Positions 29,666 through 37,526 of a stretch of 40,530 nucleotides of DNA are shown in pieces. The position numbers were made by a program, and so were the translations under genes. The first letter of the stretch is position 1. The number at the start of each line of letters is the position of its first letter. This stretch comes from a virus, in the IMG/VR virus record IMGVR_UViG_3300027833_000103, positions 1-40,530 of that record. One strand, written 5' to 3'. Under the pieces are notes generated by a model. The model saw only the letters and a program-made list of their open reading frames with translations, was not told the origin of the DNA and did not search any database.

Positions 29666-30034
29666 TTAGGCGTGTGCGTTGCCAGTGGAGCCAAGTTCAA
29701 TGGCGATCAACTGGTCAGTTACGCCAGCTTCGTAAGCACGTCCGAGAATGATGTCGCCAGAAGCTGCGTTAACAGCCTTGCCTGCGGCGTCCGAAGCTAC
29801 ATCGTCACCGATAGTGACTGTTCCGCCACATTTGACCATGACTTTGCCAGATACGGTAACGGTAGATGCTGCAGCTGCGGTTCCACCGACTTCGATGACT
29901 CCGAAAGCTTGGGCTCCGTCACCACAGACTGCGGCTTTACCAGCCCCGTCCATAGCAGCGAACAGGTGTTGTGAAGTGCTGAGATCAGCAGCAGCGATTA
30001 GTGTGCGGTTGTCCCGTGATTGAGTAACAGCCAT
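29666..30034 (-). CDS. Capsid decoration protein
   Basis: A 122-residue Gly/Ala-rich beta protein just upstream of the major capsid gene. It begins VTQSRDNRTLIAAADLSTSQ and continues with short beta strands (STVTVSGKVMVKCGGTVTIG, then DDVASDAAGKAVNAASG and GRAYEAGVTDQLIAIELG). This matches DUF2190-type capsid cement proteins, which bind to the capsid surface after expansion. The binding site AAAGGGGAATAAAA is strong. Confidence 0.8.
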   Translation of the reverse strand: MAVTQSRDNRTLIAAADLSTSQHLFAAMDGAGKAAVCGDGAQAFGVIEVGGTAAAASTVTVSGKVMVKCGGTVTIGDDVASDAAGKAVNAASGDIILGRAYEAGVTDQLIAIELGSTGNAHA

Positions 30035-30036
30035 TT

Positions 30037-30828
30037 TTATTCCCCTTTATAGGATTTAGTGATCAGAGCTTTGCCTTCATCAGTCTTCGCTACGGCAGCG
30101 TAGGCCAAGGCATGCTGGCTCTTTTTCATTTTATTGTCGTCCATGTAGGACTTTACGAGTGCTTCCAACTTATCAGCCGCCGTGGCGAACTCTCCGTCTA
30201 CGTCAGATTTACCCAGTTCAGTCATGCTGTCAGCAAAGGCTTTGTCGGCTGCTTTGAGTGCTTGCATGATTGTCTCTTCGTCTCCGAAATTGGCAACCAA
30301 AGATTTGGCTACTTCAATGTCAAAGTTTGGCAATTCGGCTTCCGCATGCTTAACCAAGATGGCATCTGCTTTAGCAACTTCTGCTTCTTCCAGTGCCTTC
30401 AAGATAACCGCAGGAATATCCGCTTTGTTAATTTGCTCATCGCCGTAAGTTACAAACTCAGGCTCAACCATTTTCTCAATGGCATCTGCTTTAACGATGT
30501 AACCAGCGTCTTCTAGCGACTTGCTAAGACGATCAACCTCGGCTTTAGCTAGGCCTAGTTCTGCTTTGACTGTATCAACTTCATCAAGAGGGCCTTCGTA
30601 GGTCTTCTTCATGTTATACATTTTCATAGCTTCTTCCTCGGACATACCTTTGTCCATGTAAGGCTTAAGCTTTGCTTTCATGTCATCTGACATTTTCTCT
30701 ACTTCGTTCTCCATAGTATCTCCCTCGGAGTTGTCCCTTTTATAAAGAGAGACCATTGCTTGTTTGTTGGCTGGACGATCCACTAAAGATAGCTCGTCTA
30801 GTTCTAGTTGTTTCAGTAAATTAGGCAT
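30037..30828 (-). CDS. Scaffold-like protein with a protease-type N-terminus
   Basis: A 263-residue, mostly helical, strongly charged protein, as expected for a scaffold that fills the procapsid and is later removed (MENEVEKMSDDMKAKLKPYM, VKAELGLAKAEVDRLSKSLE). The first residues, LDELSLVDRPANKQAMVSLY, are the sequence normally found at the C-terminal end of XkdF-type prohead proteases (SLVDRPAN). Here the protease is a separate gene directly upstream that overlaps it by 8 bases, so an ancestral protease-scaffold fusion or split is likely. Its C-terminus is Lys/Ala-rich. Confidence 0.75.
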   Translation of the reverse strand: MPNLLKQLELDELSLVDRPANKQAMVSLYKRDNSEGDTMENEVEKMSDDMKAKLKPYMDKGMSEEEAMKMYNMKKTYEGPLDEVDTVKAELGLAKAEVDRLSKSLEDAGYIVKADAIEKMVEPEFVTYGDEQINKADIPAVILKALEEAEVAKADAILVKHAEAELPNFDIEVAKSLVANFGDEETIMQALKAADKAFADSMTELGKSDVDGEFATAADKLEALVKSYMDDNKMKKSQHALAYAAVAKTDEGKALITKSYKGE

Positions 30829-31483
30829 CGTAAGATTCCTTTACAGCACGACCGCCTATCGAGAAGGCCGCAAGTTCACCAGATTTGACCCGAGCCCAGA
30901 CATCATCATCGTACACTTTAAAAGCTACGACCCATCCTTCACGGTCACTCTGGATGCCAAGGGATTCACCGATCTCTTTAGTGATAGGCATGGAGTGGAT
31001 AACCGCCCCAATCTGATCCCCTTTGTGCATTTCTTTGCCGACACGAATGTTCTCCATGAAGCTGTTCACGGCTTTAACAAGCGTCTCTGGTTCGATGACA
31101 TCACCTTGGCGATCAACCACAGGTTCGCCCTTTTCGGTAACGACTGAGGCCCATCCGTAGACGAGACGTTGTTCATCGTCTGCCTTGAGGATTTGTCCTT
31201 CGATATTGTGTTTTGTGAGTTGTGACACTGATGTTCCTCCCTCCCACATTCTGCAAGACCAATATCCTGCTGTTGTTTTGTCCTTCTTTGAGTCGCAGTT
31301 ATGCCTTGCACGGAAGTTGGCCCGAGCTTTCGGATCATCCCGTCGAATCTCCATGTTGGGGTCACCGAATGATACACGCTTGACTTTCCCTCCACTCTCT
31401 ACAAAGACTTCAAATTTCTTGTTGCCACCCTGTATTCTACGGGGCTTATTTAGTGTGACTTTCTCACCTTGATACTCAGCCAT
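30821..31483 (-). CDS. Prohead protease, XkdF-like
   Basis: A 220-residue protein with two parts. The N-terminal ~95 residues hold a domain with FGDPNMEIRRDDPKARANFR and RHNCDSKKDKTTAGYWSCRM, seen in marine phage proteases. The C-terminal part is the XkdF-like serine protease: QRLVYGWASVVTEKGEPVVD, then QGDVIEPETLVKAVNSFMEN, then IGAVIHSMPITKE with a candidate catalytic His, and LAAFSIGGRAV with a candidate Ser. It matures the head by cutting scaffold and capsid proteins. It overlaps the downstream scaffold gene by 8 bases. Confidence 0.82.
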   Translation of the reverse strand: MAEYQGEKVTLNKPRRIQGGNKKFEVFVESGGKVKRVSFGDPNMEIRRDDPKARANFRARHNCDSKKDKTTAGYWSCRMWEGGTSVSQLTKHNIEGQILKADDEQRLVYGWASVVTEKGEPVVDRQGDVIEPETLVKAVNSFMENIRVGKEMHKGDQIGAVIHSMPITKEIGESLGIQSDREGWVVAFKVYDDDVWARVKSGELAAFSIGGRAVKESYDA

Positions 31484-31833
31484 TATACGCTCCTACAACG
31501 AAGTATTATTGCACGTTGTAACTTGGTTGCTATGCTTGTCTGTACTGTGCAGAGGAAGGTGTAATCTGTCAGGTCTAGACCACCAGCGATGTAAATTATG
31601 GCAACCCTGTCATTAACGAGTGCTTGCTGGATATTTTGAATACTGTCTTGAATAGCACCACTCGAGCCTTGGATACGATCTTGACCCGCATTTAGTACGG
31701 TCTCAGTGGGGTGAGTATTAGACCGTACAGACCAAATCACAGAGCTGATTGTAAATCCTACAGCGATATCAGTCCAGTCTACGCTGTAGTCCAGTAGTTC
31801 GTCTGGGTCTTTGTTAGGCCAAATAAGGCTCAT
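31483..31833 (-). CDS. Small beta-rich structural protein
   Basis: A 116-residue protein. It begins MSLIWPNKDPDELLDYSVDW followed by IAVGFTISSVIWSVRSNTHP; proteins with a W-P-x-KDPDE-x-LDY-x-VDW start occur widely in phages as small Ig-like virion proteins that adapt fibres or decorate heads. The C-terminus is hydrophobic with YTFLCTVQTSIATKLQRAII. It overlaps the protease gene by one base and follows the two large head-associated proteins. Function is inferred only from family resemblance and position. Confidence 0.65.
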   Translation of the reverse strand: MSLIWPNKDPDELLDYSVDWTDIAVGFTISSVIWSVRSNTHPTETVLNAGQDRIQGSSGAIQDSIQNIQQALVNDRVAIIYIAGGLDLTDYTFLCTVQTSIATKLQRAIILRCRSV

Positions 31834-31844
31834 GTTCTGTCCTT

Positions 31845-34109
31845 TTATGCGTCTAAGTGTTGCTCTGGCTTCACTAACTTAAGATGCCTTGGGGTAGCAA
31901 ATGTAGGGTTGACAATACGGTTCTGAGGCGGACCGGCAGAGACACTTCTTTTTGTGCTGTAGAGGTGTTTGATTGCCTCAAAGTCAAAGTGGATTGCAAG
32001 CTGCTGTAGGGTTAAGTTATGGTTCTCGTAAAGAACGTAGCTCGGCCAGAACAATGTAACTTCAGTTAGGATTTCACCCAGAGCAATCGTCTGAGTATCT
32101 GGTACCCCTGTACGACCAAGGTCGTGGAAGTACATGGCCCCAGCTATACCTACACTTAGGTTTAATGGCTCGGCAATATCCATAGGATAAGTCAGAGCAG
32201 AGTGTACGTAAGACCAGTTTAGGTTCTCTGAGAGGGTCAGGTCGGGGAGAGCAGGGAAGCTTGTATTAGCCTCTCCAGACACAAACGAGTCGCTTGCAAC
32301 GATACCAGTTACTAACTGTGAGGCTGGTATAGCGTTAACTTCACCCAGAATAGTCATCTCAGAAGTAGTAGGTATCTGAAGCTGCGCTTGGAAGTTGGTG
32401 GGGTGGAAAGTTACATTAGGCTTAATTGCACCAAGGGTAACGGTGTCTGCGTTAGGCTGACTGACAGGTTTAACATTGATAGTGCGAGTAACTATGGCGC
32501 CTAGACCAGAGTCTAGTTGGTAAGTTTCAGCTGCATCATATCCCGGAAATTCATTGAGGTTCTTACGGACAGCCTTGGGGCCCAACAACTCACCAAGACC
32601 CAAGACCTGATCAAAGGAAATAGTGGGAGAGTCGTTTACTACAAGGTCTCTACCAACATAGGGGTAGATGTGATCGTCAGCAGGCCTTTTAGCTTCAGCT
32701 CTGAGCTGTGGTCTTGCTGGGTTTAAGAACCACTGAGGGTCAGGTAAGCTGGCAGTGCCAAGATCGAAGGCGGGAAGGAGCTGGTCCTGAGTAACAAAGA
32801 CACTACCAATCGCAGGGTCAGCAGATGGTCGATGAGGGAGGGCGGAAAAGGCTACAGTTGTTTCAGGAAGGACTACAGGTTCAAAGACATTAACTTGAAT
32901 CTGACCTAGACTCTGAGTCATTAGTATCGTGTGAGTCTGTGGTACAGGAGTGCCATCAGGGAAGTTAGCAGCAGTAATAGCTGGCTGTAGTTGCATCCCG
33001 TACTTTACCCAAGCAGTGCCGTAATAGGTACCAGTGGGTTCGCTGGTTCCACCAGCGTCAATACGTTGAACTCGGAGACCATTTAGACTCGGGTTGAGTG
33101 GGTTGTGGATGTCAAAGCCCTTTTTGGGAAGGTCTTTAAACAGGTTCCTGAACTTCTCAGGTCCACCCACTTGCTCTGCAAAAGGGCTAGAGTCTGTCTG
33201 AACGTGAGCGTGAGCCCCGTTAGTGATGCCTATCGCATCAGCTTCACCGTAGAACCCTGCAACAGTTAAGCTTAACTCAGAGTCTATGTACTCTGTTGCA
33301 GTTCCCTCACCAGTAGTGTTTGTAGGGTTGTAACTATTTAGGGTTTGTATCGCCCCCACAAAGGTACTTGCAAACCTCTCTGTACCCGAATTTGGATACA
33401 AAGTCTGATCATCAATATCTGTTGTCAGGGCTAGTGTGGGGGTATCACTTAAACTAGTAATAGTGTAAGTCTGGGTACCATCCCCGTTGTCAACAGGCAC
33501 TTCATTGTGTTGATATAGGACAACCTCTTTAGAATGATTAGAGAGGGTTGGGGTGGTTGCAGTTGGTAAGGTGTATTCGCCATTAACAAGTTGGGCAAAG
33601 GCATCTTGGAACACTAATGGAGCAGTAGATAGCTCTGAACGTACCTTGGTCTGGTAGGATAGTGCTAGATGTTTCTTACTATCGGTAAAAGCAGCTTCTG
33701 ACCAAACTGGGCGTTCTAGAGCGCCATCCTCTGCGGTTTCAGCCCTGTTGCCTAGAGTAAGGTAATCGCCAAAATCGATGAAAGGTGAATTGGTTGGTTC
33801 GAAGTACGCAAGACTACCGTCGTTGGCGTAAACAGCCTCAATCGTGTTTGGTTTACGGTCAAGTACGAACAGGTCACGGTAACTGGTACGATTACTACTT
33901 GTAATTGGCAGGGTGCCAAATGTAGGTGTTGTTTGAAGAAGTGCTTCGGTTGTAACTGTGACAGTACCAATAGTAAGGACAACAGCAGCTATACCGTTAG
34001 TTATCCAATCAGGTACGGGACTACTGTCGTAGCCAGCACGGACAGTTTCTACCTCGACTCCACCATCATCACCGATAGGTGCTGCTGATAAGGGTGAAAA
34101 ACCTAACAT
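31845..34109 (-). CDS. Large beta-rich head-associated protein
   Basis: A 754-residue protein between the portal and protease genes. I do not recognise a domain. It begins LGFSPLSAAPIGDDGGVEVE and then carries imperfect repeats of a beta motif: VLTIGTVTVTTEALLQ, SLGQIQVNVFEPVVLP, TVTLGAIKPNVTFHP and IALGEILTEVTLFWPSYVL all follow a LG-x-I-x-x-x-VTF-like pattern. Such repeated short strands suggest a fibrous or layered surface protein. Most residues are polar, and there are few charged or coiled-coil segments. Position suggests a head fibre or large decoration protein. Confidence 0.7.
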   Translation of the reverse strand: MLGFSPLSAAPIGDDGGVEVETVRAGYDSSPVPDWITNGIAAVVLTIGTVTVTTEALLQTTPTFGTLPITSSNRTSYRDLFVLDRKPNTIEAVYANDGSLAYFEPTNSPFIDFGDYLTLGNRAETAEDGALERPVWSEAAFTDSKKHLALSYQTKVRSELSTAPLVFQDAFAQLVNGEYTLPTATTPTLSNHSKEVVLYQHNEVPVDNGDGTQTYTITSLSDTPTLALTTDIDDQTLYPNSGTERFASTFVGAIQTLNSYNPTNTTGEGTATEYIDSELSLTVAGFYGEADAIGITNGAHAHVQTDSSPFAEQVGGPEKFRNLFKDLPKKGFDIHNPLNPSLNGLRVQRIDAGGTSEPTGTYYGTAWVKYGMQLQPAITAANFPDGTPVPQTHTILMTQSLGQIQVNVFEPVVLPETTVAFSALPHRPSADPAIGSVFVTQDQLLPAFDLGTASLPDPQWFLNPARPQLRAEAKRPADDHIYPYVGRDLVVNDSPTISFDQVLGLGELLGPKAVRKNLNEFPGYDAAETYQLDSGLGAIVTRTINVKPVSQPNADTVTLGAIKPNVTFHPTNFQAQLQIPTTSEMTILGEVNAIPASQLVTGIVASDSFVSGEANTSFPALPDLTLSENLNWSYVHSALTYPMDIAEPLNLSVGIAGAMYFHDLGRTGVPDTQTIALGEILTEVTLFWPSYVLYENHNLTLQQLAIHFDFEAIKHLYSTKRSVSAGPPQNRIVNPTFATPRHLKLVKPEQHLDA

Positions 34110-35632
34110 TAGTAGTTATCAAACCCAGTTGGTGCTGAGTATGTTGGATTTCCACCATCCCCAGTTTGAATTTGCAAACCTATAGAGCCAGCAACATTGT
34201 TGTAACCTACAAAGAACCGAACAGCACCAGTGATGTCAGACATTGGCATACCCGCCCCAGTTACAGGGTTGCCAGTAAAGAGGCTCCAATTGTTGTTTAT
34301 GCCAAACCAAGCCTTTTTTGCAGTCGTGTCGAAGGCATACATCAGTATGTCAGCGGTGGTAACGCTGTTGCCAGTCGTGCAAACACCTGAAGTCCATTTT
34401 GAACTGGTAGAAAAGCCTGACTCATTGTCATATGGTCCGTTGTGTCCAACTTCGCCGTTCTGCTTAAACCAAACAGCCACATTGCCTCCGGGACTTGTAG
34501 AGTATCCAGTATCGTTGTTAGCGCCCCTTACAGCGTCAATAAAACCAGTGAACAAGCCACCGTTTGTAAGAGTGTGAGCCTGAGTGTATTTGGCCTCAAA
34601 GTACCATTTGCCCGTATTCAAAACATCCCCGACTAGGAAGCCATTCGTAGAAATAAACCCACCGTTTGTGGTGGCTGAAAACAGACCAGTTGAGGAAGAT
34701 GAAAGTGTGTCTCCATTTCGGGACAGCGAAGATACTGTAAAGTTAGCTGAGAATTGCAGTGTTACGGTGGTGACGCCAACTATTGTCGCAACTCCGTCAG
34801 ATGCCTGCGCCCTAAAGCTAACGGCACCCGCATCAGATGACGTGCCACTAGGGGTCAGTGTGTAAGTTCCGTTTTGGTTAACAGAGACTGCGGTTAGTTG
34901 TGGCGGTAACGCACTTGGCCCATACACATTTGAGCCAGAAAAAGCATCCCATGCGTATTGCACAGGATAACCCAGATCGTCTACTGCTACAGTAACTATG
35001 TCGGAGGTGGTAGAGCCATCACTTGCCAACAACAGTGTAGCTGGTGGTGCGGTTGTATACCTAGGTGCAACTTGACTACCCGTAGCCACTTTGTCCCATT
35101 CAGCACCATCATAGATGTATAACGACTTAGAATCTTCGACCCATATAAAGTCTTTTACCGACATACCCGTAAAAGCTGCAAGAGCCGTCTGATCGGCTAC
35201 ACTTGATATACCACCAGCGGGGGTAACTGGTCCCCACTTAGCAGTGCCACTGTTGTAAGCCAATACCTGATTAGCGTTAGGGACAGTGGTGGCTACATCA
35301 AGTAAGTTAGCTAGGTTTTGTACTATATCCTGAGCTAGTACAGTAACAAAGCAAGTAGCTGATGCGGGGACAACTAAGGCAGCATTGCCGCTTTCAGAGC
35401 TCTCAATAACAACACGACTCATACCAAATACGCCAGCAGAAACTGTAATAGTTCCTGTGCCTATCTCATACGAAACACCGCTTTCAATAGTGTAGTGACA
35501 TACGTCTCCTGCAACATAAGCTGCGTCATTGAATGTCTGATAACCATCTACAGCAGTGCCAAAGGTAAGGTCGCCCGTACCCGCAATGCCCACTAGGGTG
35601 TGCTTTACTCTGTTGCCAAACTTGACAGTCAT
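34109..35632 (-). CDS. Putative head fibre with C-terminal SPRY-like domain
   Basis: A 507-residue beta-rich protein. The first 140 residues resemble phage fibre bases (FGNRVKHTLVGIAGTGDLTF, later IVQNLANLLDVATTVPNANQ). The middle has a cadherin- or Ig-like segment (AGAVSFRAQASDGVATIVGV). The C-terminal ~190 residues look like a SPRY/concanavalin-like domain: GKWYFEAKYTQAHTLTNGGL, then FTGFIDAVRGANNDTGYSTS, VAVWFKQNGEVGHNGP, KKAWFGINNNWSLFTGNP and RFFVGYNNVAGSIGLQIQTG. SPRY domains bind proteins or glycans, so it may bind a host surface. Location next to the portal gene suggests a head or neck fibre. Confidence 0.75.
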   Translation of the reverse strand: MTVKFGNRVKHTLVGIAGTGDLTFGTAVDGYQTFNDAAYVAGDVCHYTIESGVSYEIGTGTITVSAGVFGMSRVVIESSESGNAALVVPASATCFVTVLAQDIVQNLANLLDVATTVPNANQVLAYNSGTAKWGPVTPAGGISSVADQTALAAFTGMSVKDFIWVEDSKSLYIYDGAEWDKVATGSQVAPRYTTAPPATLLLASDGSTTSDIVTVAVDDLGYPVQYAWDAFSGSNVYGPSALPPQLTAVSVNQNGTYTLTPSGTSSDAGAVSFRAQASDGVATIVGVTTVTLQFSANFTVSSLSRNGDTLSSSSTGLFSATTNGGFISTNGFLVGDVLNTGKWYFEAKYTQAHTLTNGGLFTGFIDAVRGANNDTGYSTSPGGNVAVWFKQNGEVGHNGPYDNESGFSTSSKWTSGVCTTGNSVTTADILMYAFDTTAKKAWFGINNNWSLFTGNPVTGAGMPMSDITGAVRFFVGYNNVAGSIGLQIQTGDGGNPTYSAPTGFDNY

Positions 35633-35649
35633 TATTAGCGATCCTCAGA

Positions 35650-36153
35650 TTAAGCTAGACGAAGAATACTCGTAGAAGCTCCCGGAGCAGGAAACTGAAT
35701 GGTAAAATTACCCTGAGTAGAACTTACGGTTCCGCCAAAGTCAAAGATTGCAATTATGTTATCATCACTAGCTGCGTTGTAAGAGGCATTGTACATAACA
35801 CAACCGTCAGCTTGGACAGTTACAGTGTGAAATGTGGCGTCTGTAAAGTCCATAATAGCAGTAGTGCTACCCGCCTCTATTTTAGGAAAGGTTGATTCGG
35901 CAACGGCTCTAGCGCCGGTAGCGAAAGTGTTATAAGGTTGGTTAGTACCACCAGCGTTAGTGCTATAACCAGCACCAGTGGTAAAGTCACTAGCTGTTTC
36001 AACGGTCTGCCAAGAGGTGGTGTCTGCATCATAGTCACCAGAGTGACCAAACTTAATCAGAGAGATGCGAATTTCATCATTTGCGAGGTCATGATTACCC
36101 TTAAGCAACTCGATCTTAAAGTTCTTGCTTAGAGCTGTTGTAATATCTGGCAT
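35650..36153 (-). CDS. Structural protein of unknown role
   Basis: A 167-residue beta-rich protein adjacent to the portal. It begins ALSKNFKIELLKGNHDLAND, EIRISLIKFGHSGDYDADTT, and ends with a hydrophobic strand (GNFTIQFPAPGASTSILRLA). Similar small proteins are found beside the portal and fibre genes of marine siphoviruses. It overlaps the portal gene by one base. It may be a head-associated adaptor or fibre base. Confidence 0.65.
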   Translation of the reverse strand: MPDITTALSKNFKIELLKGNHDLANDEIRISLIKFGHSGDYDADTTSWQTVETASDFTTGAGYSTNAGGTNQPYNTFATGARAVAESTFPKIEAGSTTAIMDFTDATFHTVTVQADGCVMYNASYNAASDDNIIAIFDFGGTVSSTQGNFTIQFPAPGASTSILRLA

Positions 36154-37526
36154 TAGTTTGTTTCCTTATCTTCTTCTGGCGCTTCCTCAGTGGGTAAGTC
36201 ACCTTGTGTGTCTGTGTTTAAGTCGGGGTTGTAGTTGAGTTCTGCTATAGCCATAAGGTCTTGTATAACCTCTGGGTGGTCACTTACGTCAATGTCAGCA
36301 CCGTTAAGATTACGCAAGAACCCTGAGATTTCACGTAGGTCATGTGGAGCGACATCACCAGCTTTGATGCAAGGCATCAGGTCATAGTTAAGACCGTTAA
36401 GCTGCCACAGTCGTTCTACAAGTTGTTTGTTAAGAACATCTACGATAGCTTGAATGTAGCTCTCTAAGGCACGTAGGAACAGGTCAGTCTTACTTTTAGA
36501 GAGTGCGTATGATCCATTGTTACCCCCACCGAGCATAAGAAACTCAGAAAGTACACTACGGGCAATGTCATGCTGATACCGTCTTACAATAGGGTCGATG
36601 TCTAAGTTACGTGTGCCACTAGAACTCATCAACTCCACGTCTACCAGACGGATGTCTGTAGGAGAGCCATCTTTGTCAGGATAGGTATCACTAGGCGTAA
36701 TGATGTAGCCCTGTTCGTTGAACTTTACATCACGAAGGATTCCCTCGAGATTGGCAACAAAACCTGACTGTGCTGCTGTAGCGTCTCCTGAGAGATACTC
36801 AGAGGGGATACGAGCAACTGGGATACCAGCTAACTCACGTTCCACTGCTATAGCTTCTATGCTCTGTAGGTTGTTTAAGTACTGGTAAGACGTATAAGCG
36901 TTACGTAGGATACTACGGCCACTAGGGTCACCGTTAATGCTGGTAGTACGGTAATAAAGGCTTTTGTTAGCTGGGATATAGTGTTGTGAGAGGGCATAGC
37001 CTGTGTCCTGATAAAGTCCTAGTACTTCGCCTGTCTTGGTGTCTACATCAAACCGAGAGACTGTCCAAGGCGCACGGCACACAATCTTGCGCACACCCAT
37101 ACGTCCGTCAGTATGCTTACTATATTTCTTGTACGACCTCTGAGTAGGCCCAACACGGCGCTTATAGACAACCTCAAACCAAGCAAAGCCATAACTAAGG
37201 CTTGATAGTGCTTCTGCAATATGATCATCAAGGGAGTGTTCCATATCATCAAGGACACTCTCGACAAACTCTGCTTCAGCCTTTGCTGCAGGGGTATCAT
37301 TAGCTGGCTCCACCTTGAGTTTGACATCACGAAGTACTTGTTCAGCTGCATACATAACCGCACCAATAGTACTGTCATTGTCTCTCATTTCTCGATACTT
37401 TCGTATCGCAGCTTTACCTCGTAACTCAGGTATAAACTCGTCAGAACGAATCTGACCGTTACGAACATTCTGACCACTTACTCCAAGGGTCTGTGTGGCC
37501 TTACTCTGGCTTAGTTTTCTAGGCAT
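36153..37526 (-). CDS. Portal protein (DUF935 / Mu gp29-like)
   Basis: A 457-residue portal that forms the dodecamer through which DNA is packaged. The first part (QIRSDEFIPELRGKAAIRKY, then REMRDNDSTIGAVMYAAEQV) is typical of the DUF935 group, and YGFAWFEVVYKRRVG is characteristic, as are DPSGRSILRNAYTSYQYLNN and the acidic tail near the end. A 47-base coding segment (VDTKTGEVLGLYQDTG, 37000-37046) has its two halves repeated in swapped order near the TerL start (38904-38948). Encoded immediately after TerL with no gap. Confidence 0.88.
   Translation of the reverse strand: MPRKLSQSKATQTLGVSGQNVRNGQIRSDEFIPELRGKAAIRKYREMRDNDSTIGAVMYAAEQVLRDVKLKVEPANDTPAAKAEAEFVESVLDDMEHSLDDHIAEALSSLSYGFAWFEVVYKRRVGPTQRSYKKYSKHTDGRMGVRKIVCRAPWTVSRFDVDTKTGEVLGLYQDTGYALSQHYIPANKSLYYRTTSINGDPSGRSILRNAYTSYQYLNNLQSIEAIAVERELAGIPVARIPSEYLSGDATAAQSGFVANLEGILRDVKFNEQGYIITPSDTYPDKDGSPTDIRLVDVELMSSSGTRNLDIDPIVRRYQHDIARSVLSEFLMLGGGNNGSYALSKSKTDLFLRALESYIQAIVDVLNKQLVERLWQLNGLNYDLMPCIKAGDVAPHDLREISGFLRNLNGADIDVSDHPEVIQDLMAIAELNYNPDLNTDTQGDLPTEEAPEEDKETN
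37000..37046 (-). repeat. Portal copy of the permuted repeat (blocks A and B)
   Basis: Inside the portal gene, read on the minus strand, block A (37046-37023, 24 bases) is followed by CTAG (5'-CTA-G) and block B (37019-37000, 20 bases). It encodes VDTKTGEVLGLYQDTG. Block A is identical, and block B has one mismatch, to sequence near 38904-38948, where the order is B then A. Confidence 0.9.

Noticed and set aside
30112-30516. 134-residue open frame opposite the scaffold-like gene
   Set aside because: Antisense shadow of a helical, Ala/Glu/Lys-rich gene; Phe- and Cys-rich translation and no operon context.
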